Below are positions 26,734 to 35,537 of a DNA stretch of 64,000 bases, one piece after another; positions within the stretch are counted from its first letter, which is position 1; each line of letters opens with the position of its first letter. The notes beneath the pieces are model-generated. The model was not told the origin of the DNA and did no database searches. It saw only the letters and a program-made list of their open reading frames with translations. The position numbers were made by a program, and so were the translations under genes. Source of the DNA: Chloroflexota bacterium (GTDB taxonomy: Bacteria > Chloroflexota > Anaerolineae > Anaerolineales > Villigracilaceae); assembly GCA_013388685.1 (NCBI GenBank), contig JACAET010000047.1, positions 1-64,000 on the forward strand, written 5' to 3'.

Positions 26734-26825
26734 GATCACGAAAACCTCACGTCGTGTGCGCTCTCTAGCGCAAAACTGGCGTTAGACGCCTTCGGCAGCG
26801 CCAATTACGCGCTTTCGCGAAACAC
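26734..26825. repeat. Dispersed repeat family C, copy 1
   Basis: A 92-base stretch from GATCACGAAAACC to CGCGAAACAC. It matches 36185-36275 in the same direction along its whole length, with shared blocks GTGCGCTCT, GCGCAA, and CGCCNANTANGCGNTTTCG. It lies in the promoter region of the MFS transporter gene. Confidence 0.65.
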
Positions 26826-26896
26826 TAATTATAACCAGTCACGTCACTTTTCAGGCGCAGAGACGTTCTATATTATGCTACACTTGCGCAATTCTC

Positions 26897-28324
26897 ATGA
26901 ATCAACCGGCAACGAAACGGCTTCCCCTGTGGCTCAAACTGCTCTACGGCTCCGGCGACTGGGGCATTTCCAGCATCGGCATGATGCGCTCGATCTTCTA
27001 CGCCATCTACCTGACCGACGTGGTGGGGCTGGAGCCGCGCCTTGCCTCCTTTGGCGCGCTGGCGGGCATTGTGTGGGACGCCGTCAACGACCCCATCATT
27101 GGCATCCTCAGCGACCGCCTGCACACCCGCTGGGGGCGCCGCCGCCCCTTCCTGCTGTGGTTTGCCATTCCCTTTGGGATGAGTTTTGTGATCCTCTGGT
27201 CGGCGCCCGATTGGGAAAGCCAGACGGCGTTGTTGATGTATGTGACGCTCGCCTTCATGCTCTCGGATACCCTGACCACGCTCATCTCCGTGCCGTTTCT
27301 TTCTCTGACCCCGGAACTGGCGCCCGACTACGACGAACGCACCACGCTGACGAGTTTCCGCTCGGTCTTTCAACTGCTGGGGGCGCTTTCGATGGTGGTC
27401 GCCGCGCCCGCCATCGTGGATATGGTGCTGCGCTCCGGCGGTACACAACAACAGGGGTTCATGCTGGTCGGGGCGATCTTTGGTTCGATTGGCGCAATTC
27501 CGCTGTTGCTGCTGGGGCTGCTCGTGCGCGAAACCTCCACACCCGAGCAGCAGCAAAGCCTGCCTTTCCGGCAAACCCTGCGCGAAGCCTGGAAGAACAT
27601 TCCCTTCCGCTATGCGGTGGGGATTCACATGCTGAACTGGTCGGCGGTGGATATGGTGGCGGTGACTTTCCCCTACTTTCTCCTGTACTGGGTGGCGCAG
27701 GGGGATATGCTTGCCTCCATCCGCCTGTTTGGCTTCGATCTGGCGTATGAGTCGGCGTTCTTTGGCATTCTCATGTCGGTTTGCATTCTGTTCGTGCCGT
27801 TCTGGCTGTGGGTTTCGAAGGTGCGCAACAAGCGCGAAGCGTACATGCTCGGCATGACCTTCTGGGTAAGCGTGACGATACTGATTTTTACCGTCCAGCC
27901 TGGGCAAACGACATATCTGCTCCTGATTGCCGCCCTGGCAGGGATCGGCGTTTCCGCCGCCTATGTGCTGCCGGATGCCATCTTTGCGGATGTCATCGAG
28001 TGGGATGAACTGCGCACCCGCCGCCGTCAGGAGGGAATTTTTTACGGCATTCGCACGCTCATCCGCAAACTGACAGGGGCGCTGGTGATTTTTGTGACTT
28101 TGCAGCTTCTCGGCTGGTCGGGCTATGTCTCTCCGCCCGAGGGCGCCGTCCAATTTGCCCAGTCCGTATCCGCGCTGCAGACGATCCGTCTGCTGGTCTC
28201 CCCTTTGGGAGCGGCAATGCTCTCCGGCACGATCCTGCTTGCCTGGCTGTTTCCGCTCTCACGAGAAAAACATGGGCGGATTCAGATGCTGTTGGAACGA
28301 CGAAGGGAACGAGCGTCCGAATAG
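26897..28324 (+). CDS. MFS transporter, glycoside-pentoside-hexuronide (GPH/MelB-like) family
   Basis: 475 residues with about 12 membrane helices. LLYGSGDWGISSIGMM at the start, the loop D-A-V-N-D-P-I-I-G-I-L-S-D-R and GRRRPFLLWFAIPFG, then ADVIEWDELRTRRRQEGIFYG late in the protein are family strings of the cation/sugar symporters. It probably imports a sugar or glycoside with Na+ or H+, but no sugar enzyme is adjacent to name the substrate. Some members move other molecules, so the substrate stays open. Confidence 0.85.
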   Translation: MNQPATKRLPLWLKLLYGSGDWGISSIGMMRSIFYAIYLTDVVGLEPRLASFGALAGIVWDAVNDPIIGILSDRLHTRWGRRRPFLLWFAIPFGMSFVILWSAPDWESQTALLMYVTLAFMLSDTLTTLISVPFLSLTPELAPDYDERTTLTSFRSVFQLLGALSMVVAAPAIVDMVLRSGGTQQQGFMLVGAIFGSIGAIPLLLLGLLVRETSTPEQQQSLPFRQTLREAWKNIPFRYAVGIHMLNWSAVDMVAVTFPYFLLYWVAQGDMLASIRLFGFDLAYESAFFGILMSVCILFVPFWLWVSKVRNKREAYMLGMTFWVSVTILIFTVQPGQTTYLLLIAALAGIGVSAAYVLPDAIFADVIEWDELRTRRRQEGIFYGIRTLIRKLTGALVIFVTLQLLGWSGYVSPPEGAVQFAQSVSALQTIRLLVSPLGAAMLSGTILLAWLFPLSREKHGRIQMLLERRRERASE

Positions 28325-28792
28325 TTAAAGTATAAAGGCAAACACCGTCGTCACCCCGCATAGCATCGCATTCAAGACAATCAACACCAGCCACAGAATC
28401 CATTGAGCGGGCGCCCTGGTTTCCAGCACCGCTTCGGACGGGTTTTGCGGATTGTAGAACACCATCACTTGTGCGCCTTCGGGGTAACGTTCGATGACTT
28501 TTCCCGCGCCGGTTCCGCCCCCCTCCATGCCTGGCGCAATTTTTTGACCCTGATATACCTGTCCGCCCACCTGGTAGGAATATTGCACGACGGGGTAATT
28601 CACCGACCCGCGATTGCTGCTCGAACGCCTTCTCTCCAGATAGGACGCAAGCACCGTTCCCATGGTGGTGGACCATCCCTGTACGGCGTTCATCTTCCGC
28701 CGTGTGGTAAAGATAATACCGATAAAGATGACATTGAGGGCGAGAACGACGCATCCAAGAATACCGACCATCAACAGAGCTGTGTTATCCAT
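28325..28792 (-). CDS. DUF3592 membrane protein
   Basis: 155 residues with an N-terminal helix (LLMVGILGCVVLALNVIFIGII), an extracytoplasmic beta-rich part (VVQYSYQVGGQVYQGQKI, then YPEGAQVMVFYNPQNPSEAVLE) and a C-terminal helix. The string Y-P-x-G-x-x-V-x-V-F-Y-N-P-x-N-P-x-x-A is the DUF3592 signature; function unknown. The start at MDNTALL has AAGGAA upstream. It follows the PBP-like gene on the same strand after about 50 bases. Confidence 0.78.
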   Translation of the reverse strand: MDNTALLMVGILGCVVLALNVIFIGIIFTTRRKMNAVQGWSTTMGTVLASYLERRRSSSNRGSVNYPVVQYSYQVGGQVYQGQKIAPGMEGGGTGAGKVIERYPEGAQVMVFYNPQNPSEAVLETRAPAQWILWLVLIVLNAMLCGVTTVFAFIL

Positions 28793-28841
28793 CGTGAGTT
28801 CCTTGACTGATAAGTGGATGACTGACCGCCAACCGCTTCGG

Positions 28842-31352
28842 CTAATCACTGACGGTTACCTGAATAATTGCCGTATCCACGCGCTGGTCGCTTCTGATGA
28901 CCTGCAACTGCACGGCGTACAGACCGTTTATATCACTGGTGTCCCACGTGGCGAGTAGACCATTGGTCACAGACACAGTTCCTTCCGCCACCTGAATCCA
29001 TTCCTGCGGGTTCAATCCCTGACCCACCAGCACGCGGTAAGAGACAAACTCCGCGCCCGCGGCAGTGCCTTCGATTCGCACCCTGCCGCTGACCTCCGCA
29101 AAGAGTTCGGGCGAAGAGAGGTTCACATCCGGGTTGAACGGTGGCGCCTGGATCACATCGTATGCCGATGGGGGAATTGCCAGCCCGGCGCTCTCTGCCC
29201 ATGAACGCGCATCCGGAGGAACAACCAGATACACGCGCTCCTCGATCAACTGCGGCAGGGTAAACACGGTTGCCAGCAATCCCGTTTCGCGGTTGATGGA
29301 AAACCTGCGGTACATGGTATCGGGCTGAATGGGTTCGTTACCGTTGAGGAACACCTCATTTACAACGTTCGGACATTCGGGCGTAGGCAGCATGCCCGAG
29401 GGATCGCACACATTGACGACGGAAACTCCCGCAGGCAGCGGCCAATCCTCCGGCGGGACATTTTGCGAGGCACTCTGCATCAGGGCGTTCCAAAGCACGG
29501 CAGGCGCGCGCGCGGTCAGTTGGGCATCGCCGCGGCTTCCCGTCCACACCGCCGCCACCCGCAGCGGCGAATACCCGATGACCCAGGTATCGCGGCCGTC
29601 TTCGGTCTGCCCCAGTTTCACGGCAGCGGGCCTGCCCACGTCCAGCAGGCGGGTGTCGCGCAGCCAGCCCGTACGCGCCGTCTCGTCGCTCAGGGAATGA
29701 TTGATCAAATATGCCAACCCGGGCGTCACCACCGGTTTTGCCTGCGGCGTGGACCAGTCGAGCCAAATACTCCCGTCGCCGCCCTCCACCCGCAAAACGG
29801 TCACCGGGGCGAAGTCATCGCCCACCTCCTGCCCAAAGTACACACCGTTCTGCGCGAAAACCCCATACGCCCCCGCGATATCTAACAGCGACAACGGCTT
29901 ATCGCGCGCAACGCCGAACGACCCTGCAATCTTCGTCACATTCTCGGCGCCCATTTGCGCCAGCACCTGCGCGGCGGGCGCCGAATAATCGTTTGCCAAG
30001 GCAACCCGCAAACGCATCGGTCCGTGATATTCGCCGTCGAAGTTTTGGACGGAGGTCTTGCCGGGGATGTCCCAGATTAAAGAGGCTGGACTCAAGCCCC
30101 GCGTGAATCCCGTCAAATAGACGAACGCGTCCAAACCGGACCCCGGGTTGTGCGCGCCGACAAGGGGCGTTTCCTGCGCCTGAAATGTTTCCCCGACGAG
30201 CGCAAGCACCTGTCCCGTTTTGGGATCGGTGATGATGGCGCTGGCGGACGAGTCCGCGGCGGCGATGGCGGGCGGCAGGGCAGAGAGGGTTCTCAGCGAG
30301 TCGCATTCGAGGAGCGGGTCGGGCAATCCCGCCAGCCGCGCGGCGTAAAAGGCGGTGACGCAGGAGGCCTGTTTTTGCAGGTCGTAATCGAGCGTGGCGA
30401 CGATGGTCAGGCCGCCGCGTTCGATCCGTTCGCGCGGGAATTGAGAATCCAATTGGGCGAGGAGCAGGTTGACGAAGGCAGGAGCAGGCTGGGGCGGAGT
30501 TGGAGGCGGCGGCTGGAAGCGGGGCGATTCTTCGAGGGCGTTGGCGGTCGCTTCCTCGGATAAAAGTCCCAGTGCAGACATCCTCCGAAGGGTTTCTTTT
30601 CCGCGTTCGAGGGCGATTTGCGGCGCGTCGTGCGGGTTGAGGCTGGGCGAGTCGCTGACAGCGGCAAGAATGGCGGATTCGGCGGTGGTCAGCAGGGCGG
30701 CAGGCTTGCCAAAGTAGAGTTGGGCGGCGGCTTCGGCGCCGAAGGCGTAACGCCCGAAGTTCGCCGAGTTGAGGTACCACTCGAGGATTTGGGTGCGCCC
30801 GAATTCGGCGGTGATTTGCGCGGCAAGGATGCGTTCGCGCAGAGCGCGGCGCAGGGAGGGCGGTTCGTTGAAGAGCAGGAGGTCGAAGACAAGGCGCTGG
30901 GCGAGGGTATCGTGGAGTTGGCCATTGGTGATTGCGTTGAGGGTAAAACCGGGGTGAGTCCAGAAATTGGGGTCCGAACGGGCGATGAGTGCGTCGGCGA
31001 GGGAGGGGGGGAGGTGCTGGGGGTTGGTGTCGCTGAGGGGAATGTAGCGGCGGGGGGCATCGAAGGGGGCGAAGGTATAGATGACGTTTTCGCCCGTGCG
31101 GTCGGTGATGCGCGTGGGCTGGAGAAGCAATCCGTCGGGTGGGTTGAGCAGGGTGGGGAGGAGTTGGGGGGAGGGCAGTCCGCGCGTCAGGCTGACGTAG
31201 GCGAAGGCGGCGGTCAGGATGAGGGCGGCGGTCAGCAGGGTGAGGAAGGTCCCTGCGCTGAGGAGGAGGCTGCGGGTGCGGGCTTCGTCGCTGCGCCGCT
31301 TTGCGATGCGCCGTTCGCGTCTCGCGCGCAGGATGGGGATGGTGGCGGGCAT
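28842..31352 (-). CDS. Class A penicillin-binding protein-like, catalytic motifs degenerate
   Basis: 836 residues, with a membrane anchor (about 31-57), a GT51 glycosyltransferase-like part (about 110-265), a transpeptidase-like part (about 360-630) and a beta-sandwich tail. The fold-level strings are clear (TQILEWYLNSANFGRYAFGAEAAAQLYFGK). Yet the key residues are not: the GT51 catalytic Glu of E-D-x-x-F-x-x-H is Ser (R-S-D-P-N-F-W-T-H), the G-G-S-T-I-T-Q-Q motif is gone, the transpeptidase S-x-x-K is S-G-L-D, S-x-N is D-Y-S, and K-T-G-T is K-L-G-Q. The second GT Glu (RALRERI) remains. It therefore looks like a pseudoenzyme kept as a scaffold or sensor, with an intact 2.5-kb frame. The start MPATIPIL is likely; an ATG 18 bases upstream is possible. 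Confidence 0.82.
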   Translation of the reverse strand: MPATIPILRARRERRIAKRRSDEARTRSLLLSAGTFLTLLTAALILTAAFAYVSLTRGLPSPQLLPTLLNPPDGLLLQPTRITDRTGENVIYTFAPFDAPRRYIPLSDTNPQHLPPSLADALIARSDPNFWTHPGFTLNAITNGQLHDTLAQRLVFDLLLFNEPPSLRRALRERILAAQITAEFGRTQILEWYLNSANFGRYAFGAEAAAQLYFGKPAALLTTAESAILAAVSDSPSLNPHDAPQIALERGKETLRRMSALGLLSEEATANALEESPRFQPPPPTPPQPAPAFVNLLLAQLDSQFPRERIERGGLTIVATLDYDLQKQASCVTAFYAARLAGLPDPLLECDSLRTLSALPPAIAAADSSASAIITDPKTGQVLALVGETFQAQETPLVGAHNPGSGLDAFVYLTGFTRGLSPASLIWDIPGKTSVQNFDGEYHGPMRLRVALANDYSAPAAQVLAQMGAENVTKIAGSFGVARDKPLSLLDIAGAYGVFAQNGVYFGQEVGDDFAPVTVLRVEGGDGSIWLDWSTPQAKPVVTPGLAYLINHSLSDETARTGWLRDTRLLDVGRPAAVKLGQTEDGRDTWVIGYSPLRVAAVWTGSRGDAQLTARAPAVLWNALMQSASQNVPPEDWPLPAGVSVVNVCDPSGMLPTPECPNVVNEVFLNGNEPIQPDTMYRRFSINRETGLLATVFTLPQLIEERVYLVVPPDARSWAESAGLAIPPSAYDVIQAPPFNPDVNLSSPELFAEVSGRVRIEGTAAGAEFVSYRVLVGQGLNPQEWIQVAEGTVSVTNGLLATWDTSDINGLYAVQLQVIRSDQRVDTAIIQVTVSD

Positions 31353-31427
31353 GGTCTTATTTAACCACAAAGGTTTGTGTTGAGCGTAATGGAAATATCT
31401 GAAGTGCGCCAGGGGATGAATGCGGCG

Positions 31428-32801
31428 TTACACGGCGACCAAAACCGGCGCGTTGGCGGCGTCATCCCAGTATGCGATGCAATTGCGTTTTTGTTTCGCG
31501 TGATATAGCGCCTTATCCGCCCGTTCGAAGAGTTGGTCAAGGCTGATCTCCTGATCGAACGGGAGGGATACGATCCCGGCGCTGAAGGTGATCTGCAGCG
31601 TGTTTCCCGCGCAGATGATCTTACCGCCGATGATGTGCCTGCGCAGGCGTTCCCCTGCGATCAGGGCGGAGGGCAGGCTGATTTCAGGATAGATCAGGGC
31701 AAATTCCTCCCCGCCGAACCGCCCGATCATATCCACCTTCTTGCGGATGACGGCATTGCATTCCGCGGCGAACCATTTCAGCACCTCGTCGCCTACCGCG
31801 TGCCCGTAATGGTCATTGATGCTCTTGAAATGATCGATATCGATGATCATCAGGGAAAGCGGGCGGCGGTAGCGCACCGAACGTTTGTATTCCCTGTCTG
31901 CCAGTTCGAACAGGCAACGACGGTTGTTGATGCCGGTCAGCACGTCGGTGAACGCCAGATGCTGCACCTCCCTGTACAGCCGTGCGTTTTCTATCGCCAC
32001 GGTCGCCTGACTGGCGAACACGATCAACAGGCTCTGATCGTCGGCGGTGAATTTTTTGTGTTTGTCGTGATGTGCCAATCCCAGCACGCCGATCAGTTCA
32101 TCGCCCTTCAACAACGGCACATCCAGCGTGGCTTCGACCCCTGTGGTGATGTGGTCTGGCAGGGCGTTCACGAAAGCCTTGTAATCGTTCAGGATCAAGG
32201 GACGTTTGGTTACGGCGACGCGTCCCATGGCGCCCTCGCCCGGCTTCATTTTGAAACCGATCTGGCCCAATTCCGGCGGGTACTGCGCCACGATTTCCAT
32301 GATGCCTGTATTCCTGTCGTATAAGAGCAGTTCGCCCAGCGAAGCCCCCAGGAGTTTGACCGCCCTTGCCGTGATCGTTTGCAGGAGCGTATTCAAATCC
32401 AATTCGCTCGAGATGCTCGTCAACGTTTCGTTCATCACCTCCAGTTCACGGATTCGCCGCTGGCTGAGCGCATCGGCGCGGCGCCGCTGGCTTGAAATTT
32501 GATAAATGATCTCCCCCGAGACGGGAATGCTCAGCCATTGCGCGATGTCGGTTTCCAACATGAAAGTCCTGTTGGCGGTCCACACATCCACGCCCATGTG
32601 GGCGATGGCGTAGAGCAGAACGATCGCCAGGTAGACTCGGCGGTCATGAACGATTGCGGAGACAAAGACAAAAGGAACGGAAACCACATATAAGAACCAG
32701 TACTGAACGTCCCACTGCACAATTCCCCACGTAACTGCCACCAGCGCGATGATACTTCCCCCGATCAGGACTCTCAACGAGAATCGTCCGTTCGCAGACA
32801 T
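31428..32801 (-). CDS. Membrane GAF-GGDEF protein (diguanylate cyclase)
   Basis: 457 residues: three or four membrane helices (about 10-90), a coiled linker, a GAF domain (about 130-270; LLLYDRNTGIMEIVAQYPP) and a GGDEF domain with GGEEF at 363-367. Metal ligands lie in IIDIDHFKSIND. The inhibitory site is K-K-V-D instead of R-x-x-D, so feedback control is probably weakened. It makes c-di-GMP in response to a ligand of the GAF domain. A 617-base repeat-rich gap lies upstream. Confidence 0.9.
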   Translation of the reverse strand: MSANGRFSLRVLIGGSIIALVAVTWGIVQWDVQYWFLYVVSVPFVFVSAIVHDRRVYLAIVLLYAIAHMGVDVWTANRTFMLETDIAQWLSIPVSGEIIYQISSQRRRADALSQRRIRELEVMNETLTSISSELDLNTLLQTITARAVKLLGASLGELLLYDRNTGIMEIVAQYPPELGQIGFKMKPGEGAMGRVAVTKRPLILNDYKAFVNALPDHITTGVEATLDVPLLKGDELIGVLGLAHHDKHKKFTADDQSLLIVFASQATVAIENARLYREVQHLAFTDVLTGINNRRCLFELADREYKRSVRYRRPLSLMIIDIDHFKSINDHYGHAVGDEVLKWFAAECNAVIRKKVDMIGRFGGEEFALIYPEISLPSALIAGERLRRHIIGGKIICAGNTLQITFSAGIVSLPFDQEISLDQLFERADKALYHAKQKRNCIAYWDDAANAPVLVAV

Positions 32802-33065
32802 GATTGCAACAGACCCGTCAGAATAGCAAAATTACCCTATTGTATCAGCCTGTAAATTCATAGACCAGATGTAATATGATAATTCCATTCGAACATTTTG
32901 CCGCCAAACCGAGATACGTGAACTCGGAATCAGTGGCGGATGTTATAGAATGTTTCCTGCGCTTGGCGTAAAAGACGTTCTCGAAGTATTCAATCGTATG
33001 TTTTTACAAGTCATCTTGCTCTATTGCAAAGATACCCAAAGGCATGGATCATTTCATTGCCTTGT

Positions 33066-33115
33066 CCCTCACCCCCCTTGCCCCTGCCCCAGTGGGAGAG
33101 GGGTTGGGGTGAGGG
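33066..33115. repeat. CCCTCACCCC palindrome (REP-like), third copy
   Basis: Arms CCCTCACCCCCCTTGCCCCT and GGGGTTGGGGTGAGGG around CAGTGGGAGA. It lacks the GCCCGCAGGGC inner hairpin of the two other copies. Confidence 0.7.
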
Positions 33116-33163
33116 CGCAAAAGGGCTTCGCAACAGTTAAGCCATGTATTTGCAACAGAGCAA

Positions 33164-33283
33164 AGTCATCTCAAAAATGTCACCCTGAGCGCAGCGAAGG
33201 GTCTCTACGGCAAAAACCAGAGACTCTTCGGTTGCAACAACCGCTCCCTCAGTGTGACAGGGTATTTTTGAGACAAGTTCTAG
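33164..33283. repeat. Dispersed repeat family B, copy 1
   Basis: A 120-base element with inverted ends: TCTCAAAAATGTCACCCTGAG at the left and the reverse of TCTCAAAAATACCCTGTCAC at the right. The inside holds CGCAGCGAAGGGTCTC and CCAGAGACTCTTCGGTTGCA. An inverted copy lies at 41384-41504. Confidence 0.82.
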
Positions 33284-33296
33284 AAATCCATTGGCG

Positions 33297-33339
33297 CAGT
33301 CGGCGTTCTCTTACGCCGACGGGGACGTTCTCCCCTGCG
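33297..33339. repeat. Short repeat CAGTCGGCGTTCTC..., copy 1
   Basis: 43 bases that differ by only one base from 55881-55923. It contains two overlapping hairpins (GGCG...CGCC and GGGGACGTTCTCCCC). Confidence 0.75.
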
Positions 33340-33418
33340 CATCCAACGATTCTCAACCGACTCCGTCGCGTTCGTCAAAATGCCTTTTCCTGATCATCCC
33401 GAATTGACGTTAAATATA

Positions 33419-33456
33419 GAGAGGAATCCGCTTTCTGTAAGAAGCAGATTCCTCTC
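33419..33456 (-). terminator. Hairpin terminator of the SIMPL lipoprotein gene
   Basis: Ten paired bases GAGAGGAATC / GATTCCTCTC continue, after one mismatch, with GCTTT/AGAAGC around a short loop. On the minus strand the tail is TATATTTAACG. It lies about 35 bases after the stop codon. Confidence 0.82.
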
Positions 33457-33491
33457 CCGATCGAAGCGTGCCGTAAGCTCGGCGCGGCGGG

Positions 33492-34220
33492 TTATTTGAT
33501 TTCGTACGTCACGTTAACGGTCACCGTGAAAGTCAACTGCCCAGGTTGGATCGGCACAGCCGCCGCCTCCGCCGCCGCTCCGCCGCCGCCCCTCCCGTCC
33601 ATGATGGGGTAAGGGACGCTGTCGAAGAAGCCGATGGTTTGGATCTCACCGAGTTGCACGCCGGCGGCATCCGCCAGTTCCTGCGCCTTGGATTGGGCAT
33701 CTTTTACCGCGTCCGCGCGGGCTTGCTGGAGAGCGGCATCCTTATCCGCCACATCGAACTGAACGCTGTTGACGGTGTTGGCGCCCGCTGCAATGACGGT
33801 ATCGAGCAACTCACCGAGTTTTGCCAGGTCGCGCACGGTGACATAGACTGTATTATCCACCGAGTAATACTTTTCACCTGTGGATGTGCCTGTAATCGGG
33901 TCGTATTTATCGAACGGGTAGATGCTGAAGTTCGTCGTGCGAATATCCTTGGCGTCGATGCCGAAATCGCGAAGCGCCTGAATCATCTTCTGCGTCTGGG
34001 CATTGTTCTCCGCCACGGCATCCGAAGCGGAAGGCTTTTCCGTATGCACGCCCACGTAAATATAGGCGATATCCGGCACGAGATTGACGGTCCCCGCTCC
34101 CGAAACGCTGATGCTGCGCAGAGGCGGTTGCGCCGCCTGGTTGACGGTGGTCGCCCCGCAGGCGCTCACCATCAGCGCCAGCAGCGCAACAATGGCGACA
34201 AGATACAATTTGGTCTTCAT
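33492..34220 (-). CDS. SIMPL-domain (DUF541) lipoprotein
   Basis: 242 residues. A signal peptide ends in lipobox VSAC (C21). The SIMPL domain begins ISVSGAGTVNLVPDIAYIYVGV and includes the helical repeat ALQQARADAVKDAQSKAQELADAAGV. A Gly/Ala-rich loop (GGGGAAAEAAAV) lies before the last strand. The family forms ring-like oligomers in the envelope; its role is not settled. Transcribed alone and ended by a strong hairpin. Confidence 0.86.
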   Translation of the reverse strand: MKTKLYLVAIVALLALMVSACGATTVNQAAQPPLRSISVSGAGTVNLVPDIAYIYVGVHTEKPSASDAVAENNAQTQKMIQALRDFGIDAKDIRTTNFSIYPFDKYDPITGTSTGEKYYSVDNTVYVTVRDLAKLGELLDTVIAAGANTVNSVQFDVADKDAALQQARADAVKDAQSKAQELADAAGVQLGEIQTIGFFDSVPYPIMDGRGGGGAAAEAAAVPIQPGQLTFTVTVNVTYEIK

Positions 34221-34340
34221 GGGTTACTCCTTGTAAGTGATATCTCTTGAAAAAGACGCTGCCGCTTTCAAAAAGTTCCTGCAATTTCCGCAAACTTTGG
34301 TACAATCCTGACACATTTGTTCTACTCCCAAAGGGACGAC

Positions 34341-35537
34341 ATGCCCATCAACTACCAGGAAGTCTACACACAGATCCAGACAATCGGCGCGGGCGCAAAA
34401 GAAAGAAAAAAGAGGAAGGAAGAAGCGCAAGCCCGCGCGCGCGAGTGGTTCGCCGCGTTTGATTCACAACTGGATTTGCTGCGCTCCAAGGTTGATTCTG
34501 CCAGAGCCATTGACCCCAACCTCCGCTGTGCTTATCCCCTCGACGAACCGCTCGCCTCTTCCTTCGACGTTCGGCCTGCTTCTGTTTCCCCCACCCTCAT
34601 CGCCGCCGACGGCTCCCAGATCAACCCAGACCGTCACGCCGCGGTCCAGTTTGGGCTGGTCAACGTGGGCGCGATCATCATGAAAATGAAATCCGCCGAG
34701 CCGCCTCAGATCGTCACCGACAGCGAACTGCTCTTCGGCGACGACCTGCTCCCGAACGGCATCCCCATGTCCGACGGAATGGTCGCCCTCAAACGCGACC
34801 TTGCCGAACGAAAAAAACTGGACGATCTATCCAAAGAAATACACGGACCGGTCATCACATTCACCGATGGTCCCATCGAGTTGTGGGGCATGAAAGGCGA
34901 CGACCCCACTTCCTACGAAGATTTCATCGAAAAATACAAAGGTGTACTCTCCCGCCTGCAATCGCGCGGCGTGATCACCGCCGGCTATGTGGACAAACCC
35001 TCCGCCGACCTGGTGGTGCGCCTGCTCGAAATTGCCATTGCCGATAACGAGCAAATCCAGAAACTGCGCGAATTCCATCCACTGCGCGGGGTGAGCGACC
35101 GCTGGCTGTACGGCGAGCGCGAGAATCCGCTGTTGAAGCCCGGTCATCGTTCGGCGGTATTCAAGATTCAATCCAGTTCGGAGAAGCGCTATACGGGCGT
35201 CTTATCCCTGCATTTCTTCTACCTCAATGTCGGCACGGAGGGACACCCCTGGCCCGTGCGCGTCGAGATTCCCAAATGGGTGGCGGACGATAGAGAGAAG
35301 TTGAATTTGCTTCAGGCGGTTTTGGTCGAGCAATGCAGAATGATGGGCAGTAAGCCCTACCCGTATCTGCTCAACCGCGCTCATGAAATTGCAGTCGTGA
35401 AAAATGAGGAAAAACAGCAGATCGAGCAGTTGCTTGCCATGGAACTCAGCAAACAGGGTGAAGAAACTGACAGCGCTTCGCCTAAACAGACAGGGAAAGA
35501 TTCTCTTGCAAGCGGAAGAAAGAGGTATGGAACATGA
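34341..35537 (+). CDS. nurA: NurA-type 5'-3' nuclease
   Basis: 398 residues. The NurA active site shows I-A-A-D-G-S-Q-I near residue 90 (catalytic Asp), an acidic region FTDGPIELWG near 180, and a late basic/acidic stretch (LEQCRMMGSKPYPYLLNRAHE) that belongs to the family core. A lysine-rich coiled N-terminus precedes it. NurA works with the HerA translocase to resect DNA ends. The start MPINYQE is chosen; the frame is open eight codons upstream. The stop overlaps the next gene as ATGA. Confidence 0.87.
   Translation: MPINYQEVYTQIQTIGAGAKERKKRKEEAQARAREWFAAFDSQLDLLRSKVDSARAIDPNLRCAYPLDEPLASSFDVRPASVSPTLIAADGSQINPDRHAAVQFGLVNVGAIIMKMKSAEPPQIVTDSELLFGDDLLPNGIPMSDGMVALKRDLAERKKLDDLSKEIHGPVITFTDGPIELWGMKGDDPTSYEDFIEKYKGVLSRLQSRGVITAGYVDKPSADLVVRLLEIAIADNEQIQKLREFHPLRGVSDRWLYGERENPLLKPGHRSAVFKIQSSSEKRYTGVLSLHFFYLNVGTEGHPWPVRVEIPKWVADDREKLNLLQAVLVEQCRMMGSKPYPYLLNRAHEIAVVKNEEKQQIEQLLAMELSKQGEETDSASPKQTGKDSLASGRKRYGT

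Larger units (their letters stand above)
32802..33418. other. Repeat-rich gene-free spacer
   Basis: No gene is supported here. It contains TTCAATCGTATGTTTTT (32989-33005, repeated at 55849-55865), a CCCTCACCC palindrome (33066-33115), one copy of family B (33164-33283) and the block CAGTCGGCGTTCTC... (33297-33339, repeated at 55881-55923). The order of blocks matches the spacer at 55848-56021, so both seem to have grown by repeated insertion of the same small elements. A plus-strand open frame (32950-33393) only runs through these repeats. Confidence 0.75.

Noticed and set aside
28059..28754. Antisense frame over the DUF3592 and MFS genes
   Set aside because: Arginine/serine-rich shadow of well-supported genes.
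32950..33393. Open frame in the spacer before the SIMPL lipoprotein
   Set aside because: It consists of four repeat elements read through; no ribosome site and composition unlike a protein.
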